DNA from: Betaproteobacteria bacterium
GTDB lineage: Bacteria > Pseudomonadota > Gammaproteobacteria > Burkholderiales > Rhodocyclaceae
Assembly (NCBI GenBank): GCA_016880375.1
Contig: JAEHDO010000193.1
Span: 1 to 7,316, forward strand
DNA length: 7,316 nt
Reading direction: 5' to 3'
The position numbers were made by a program, and so were the translations under genes. The notes beneath the pieces were generated by a model. The model saw nothing but the letters and a program-made list of their open reading frames with translations, did not search any database and was not told where the DNA came from. Position 1 is the stretch's first letter; each line of letters opens with the position of its first letter. Positions 5,537 through 7,316 of this stretch are shown in pieces.

Positions 5537-7316
5537 ACGCTGCCTTTTGTGCCGCGTTTTTTCCCGCCAGCCGGCGGATTTCCTCGATGATTTCCTCGAC
5601 CTTCATCGGTTCCCCGGAGACGCGGTTGAGCCGGGTCACCGGCTTCGCCACGTGCGCCTGCAGCAGGTTGGCGAACTGCCCCTGGTAATTCAGCTCCGGC
5701 ACCAGCACCTCCTTGCAGTCGGCCATGAAGGCCGCCACCGCCTCCGTCGGGAAGGGCGAGAGCATCACCACCTTCATCGCCGCGCAGCGGATGCCCTCGC
5801 CGCGCGCCTTGAGCATCGCCTCCAGGCACTCGCCGAAATTCGAGCCCCAGGAGATCACGCCGACCTCGACCGGACCCTCGTCGCCGAAGCGCTTGAAGTG
5901 GGTGAAGTCCGGATGCTTCAGCGCCTGCTTCAGCTTCTCGTGGCGCTTGCGGCTCATGGCCGTGTGCACCTCGGCCGAGTCGTTGGGCCGGCCCAGCTCG
6001 TTGTGCTCGAGGCCGGTGACGACGTGCATGTTGCCCTTGTCGCCGGGGATGGCGCGCGGGCTGATGTCGTCGCCGCCGAGCGCGTAGCGCTTGTACTGCG
6101 CGCCCGCCGCCTGCTTGCCCGGCTTGCGGTTCATGTCGGCCTCGAAGGGCGGCCGCGCCGGGAACACCACCGTCTCGTAGCGGTTGGAAAGGTAGAGGTC
6201 GATGAGCACGATCACCGGCGTCTGGTAGGCCTCGGCCATCTCGAAGGCCTTGCCGCCGCAGCGGTAGCAGCCGTCGACGTTGGTCGGCGCGATGACGATG
6301 CGCGGCGCGTCGCCGTGGCCGCCGAAGACCGCCATGTGCAGGTCGGACTGCTCGGTCTTGGTCGGCATGCCGGTCGACGGCCCGCCGCGCTGCGAGACGA
6401 AGACCACGCCCGGGATTTCGCCGATAACGCCCATGCCGAGCATCTCCGCCATCAGCGACAGGCCCGGGCCGGAGGTCGACGTCGCCGCGCGCGCGCCGGC
6501 GAAGCCGGCGCCGACGACGGCGGAAATCGCCGAGATCTCGTCCTCGGTCTGCAGCAGGCGGCCGCCGCGCCGGGGCATCTCGCTCGCCAGCCGCTCCATG
6601 ATCGAGGTCGCCGGCGTGATCGGATAGCCGAAGAAGGTGTCGATGCCGGCGTCGAGCGCGCCGCGCACGATGGCGGCGTTGCCGTTGATCATTTCCACCG
6701 TGGCGCCGGCCACCACCGTCGACACCGGCGGGCCGAACACCACGTCGTCGAGCTTGAAGGTCTTCGCGGCGTAGTCGAGGCCGGCCTTGAAGGCCGCCTC
6801 GCTCGATTCCGCCGCCGCGGCCTTGCTCTTGAACTTCTTGCCGATGGCCTTGCGGAAGCCATCGGCCGGCAGGTTGAAGAGGCCGGCGATGAAGCCGAGC
6901 ACGACGATGTTGCGCGAGCGGTTGGCGCCGGTGCTCTTCTCCGACAGTTCGCGGATCGGCAGCGGATAGGGCAGCTGGCCCGGGCCGACGTGGGCGCTCA
7001 TGTGGCCGCCTTCCGGCAGCCTGACGATGGAACCCTGCTCGTAGATGACGGCGCCGCAGTCGCGCACCTCGTTGGCGTGCGGGATGGCGTGGCTGTCGTC
7101 GAGCGACACCATGATGTCGGACTTGTGCTTGAGCGAGTAGGCCTGCTCGGTGGTGATGCGCATGCGCGCGATGCACTTGCCGAAGCCGCGGATCTCGGGC
7201 GGATAGATGTCGAAGCTGATGACCTTGTAGCCCATGCCGGCCAGCGCGCTGCGCAGGATTTCGCCGGCGGCGATGGTGCCGTCGCCGGCCGAGCCGACGA
7301 TGGAGATCTGGATATC
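5535..7316 (-). CDS. korA: 2-oxoacid:ferredoxin oxidoreductase, fused gamma-alpha subunit (KorA-like), 5' end missing
   Basis: The reading frame stays open to the right edge, so the start is outside the window; 593 residues are visible. The ATG at 7235 is not the true start, because the 27 codons before it encode a conserved piece, VGSAGDGTIAAGEIL, the opening loop of the gamma (CoA-side) domain. Visible residues 1 to about 195 are the gamma domain and about 198-390 the alpha pyrimidine-binding domain. The alpha domain carries GYPITP at 230-235, TSGPGLSLMAEMLG near 281-294 and RGGPSTGMPTKTEQ at 310-323. About 480-585 is the C-terminal transketolase-like domain (VISWGSNFGE, VLVPELNYQGQFANLL). 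The gamma-alpha fusion followed by a separate beta gene is the KorAB type, which reduces ferredoxin without an extra delta ferredoxin subunit. In some denitrifying aromatic degraders this enzyme supplies electrons to benzoyl-CoA reductase; elsewhere it serves the TCA cycle. Nothing here decides between them. Visible length suggests a full protein slightly above 595 residues. Confidence 0.93.
   Translation of the reverse strand, partial: DIQISIVGSAGDGTIAAGEILRSALAGMGYKVISFDIYPPEIRGFGKCIARMRITTEQAYSLKHKSDIMVSLDDSHAIPHANEVRDCGAVIYEQGSIVRLPEGGHMSAHVGPGQLPYPLPIRELSEKSTGANRSRNIVVLGFIAGLFNLPADGFRKAIGKKFKSKAAAAESSEAAFKAGLDYAAKTFKLDDVVFGPPVSTVVAGATVEMINGNAAIVRGALDAGIDTFFGYPITPATSIMERLASEMPRRGGRLLQTEDEISAISAVVGAGFAGARAATSTSGPGLSLMAEMLGMGVIGEIPGVVFVSQRGGPSTGMPTKTEQSDLHMAVFGGHGDAPRIVIAPTNVDGCYRCGGKAFEMAEAYQTPVIVLIDLYLSNRYETVVFPARPPFEADMNRKPGKQAAGAQYKRYALGGDDISPRAIPGDKGNMHVVTGLEHNELGRPNDSAEVHTAMSRKRHEKLKQALKHPDFTHFKRFGDEGPVEVGVISWGSNFGECLEAMLKARGEGIRCAAMKVVMLSPFPTEAVAAFMADCKEVLVPELNYQGQFANLLQAHVAKPVTRLNRVSGEPMKVEEIIEEIRRLAGKNAAQKAA

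Noticed and set aside
4476..5590. Open frames on both strands overlapping korB (4476-5429 -, 4589-5590 +)
   Set aside because: Both run through the non-coding inverted repeat and have low-complexity products. KorB has its cysteines and TPP motif in its own frame.
5485..7176. A 563-codon open frame on the - strand in another frame of korA
   Set aside because: It is Arg/Gly/Ala/His-rich with no motif. The KorA frame carries YPITP and the other family signatures.
5535..7235. Complete korA gene starting at the ATG at 7235
   Set aside because: The upstream codons are in frame and encode the conserved gamma-domain glycine loop, so that ATG is an internal methionine and the gene is cut by the window edge.

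Overview
The window is GC-rich, densely coding bacterial DNA. The RelA sequence, the two-gene 2-oxoacid:ferredoxin oxidoreductase and the GC-rich intergenic repeat together suggest a betaproteobacterium, perhaps of the Rhodocyclales (Thauera/Azoarcus/Accumulibacter-like). That placement is an inference from family resemblance and no search was run. No tRNA, rRNA, CRISPR array, insertion sequence or phage gene was seen.

Layout, left to right. Positions 1-104 are a leader that carries three copies of CGGTAC. Positions 105-2129 (+) encode a 674-residue protein with an N-terminal SEC-C zinc motif, about three TPRs and a C-terminal class I SAM-dependent methyltransferase domain. A 134-bp convergent gap with two weak hairpins follows. 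Positions 2264-4444 (-) encode RelA, a (p)ppGpp synthetase whose hydrolase site has decayed. Positions 4445-4618 hold a 124-bp inverted-repeat element of REPIN/BIME type and a possible relA promoter. Positions 4619-5524 (-) encode the beta subunit, and 5535-7316 (-) the fused gamma-alpha subunit, of a 2-oxoacid:ferredoxin oxidoreductase (KorB and KorA). korA runs off the right edge, so its first codons are missing.

How the genes work together. korA and korB are separated by only 10 bp, and the korB ribosome-binding site overlaps the korA stop codon, so they are one transcription unit and form one enzyme. KorAB would oxidatively decarboxylate a 2-oxoacid, most likely 2-oxoglutarate, to its acyl-CoA and reduce ferredoxin. 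relA lies downstream on the same strand but is separated by the repeat element, so it is probably expressed at least partly on its own. The SEC-C/TPR/methyltransferase gene is convergent to relA and has no visible functional link to the other genes.

I found no clear new multi-gene system. The least explained items are the SEC-C/TPR/methyltransferase protein, whose substrate is unknown, and the paired inverted-repeat element between korB and relA.
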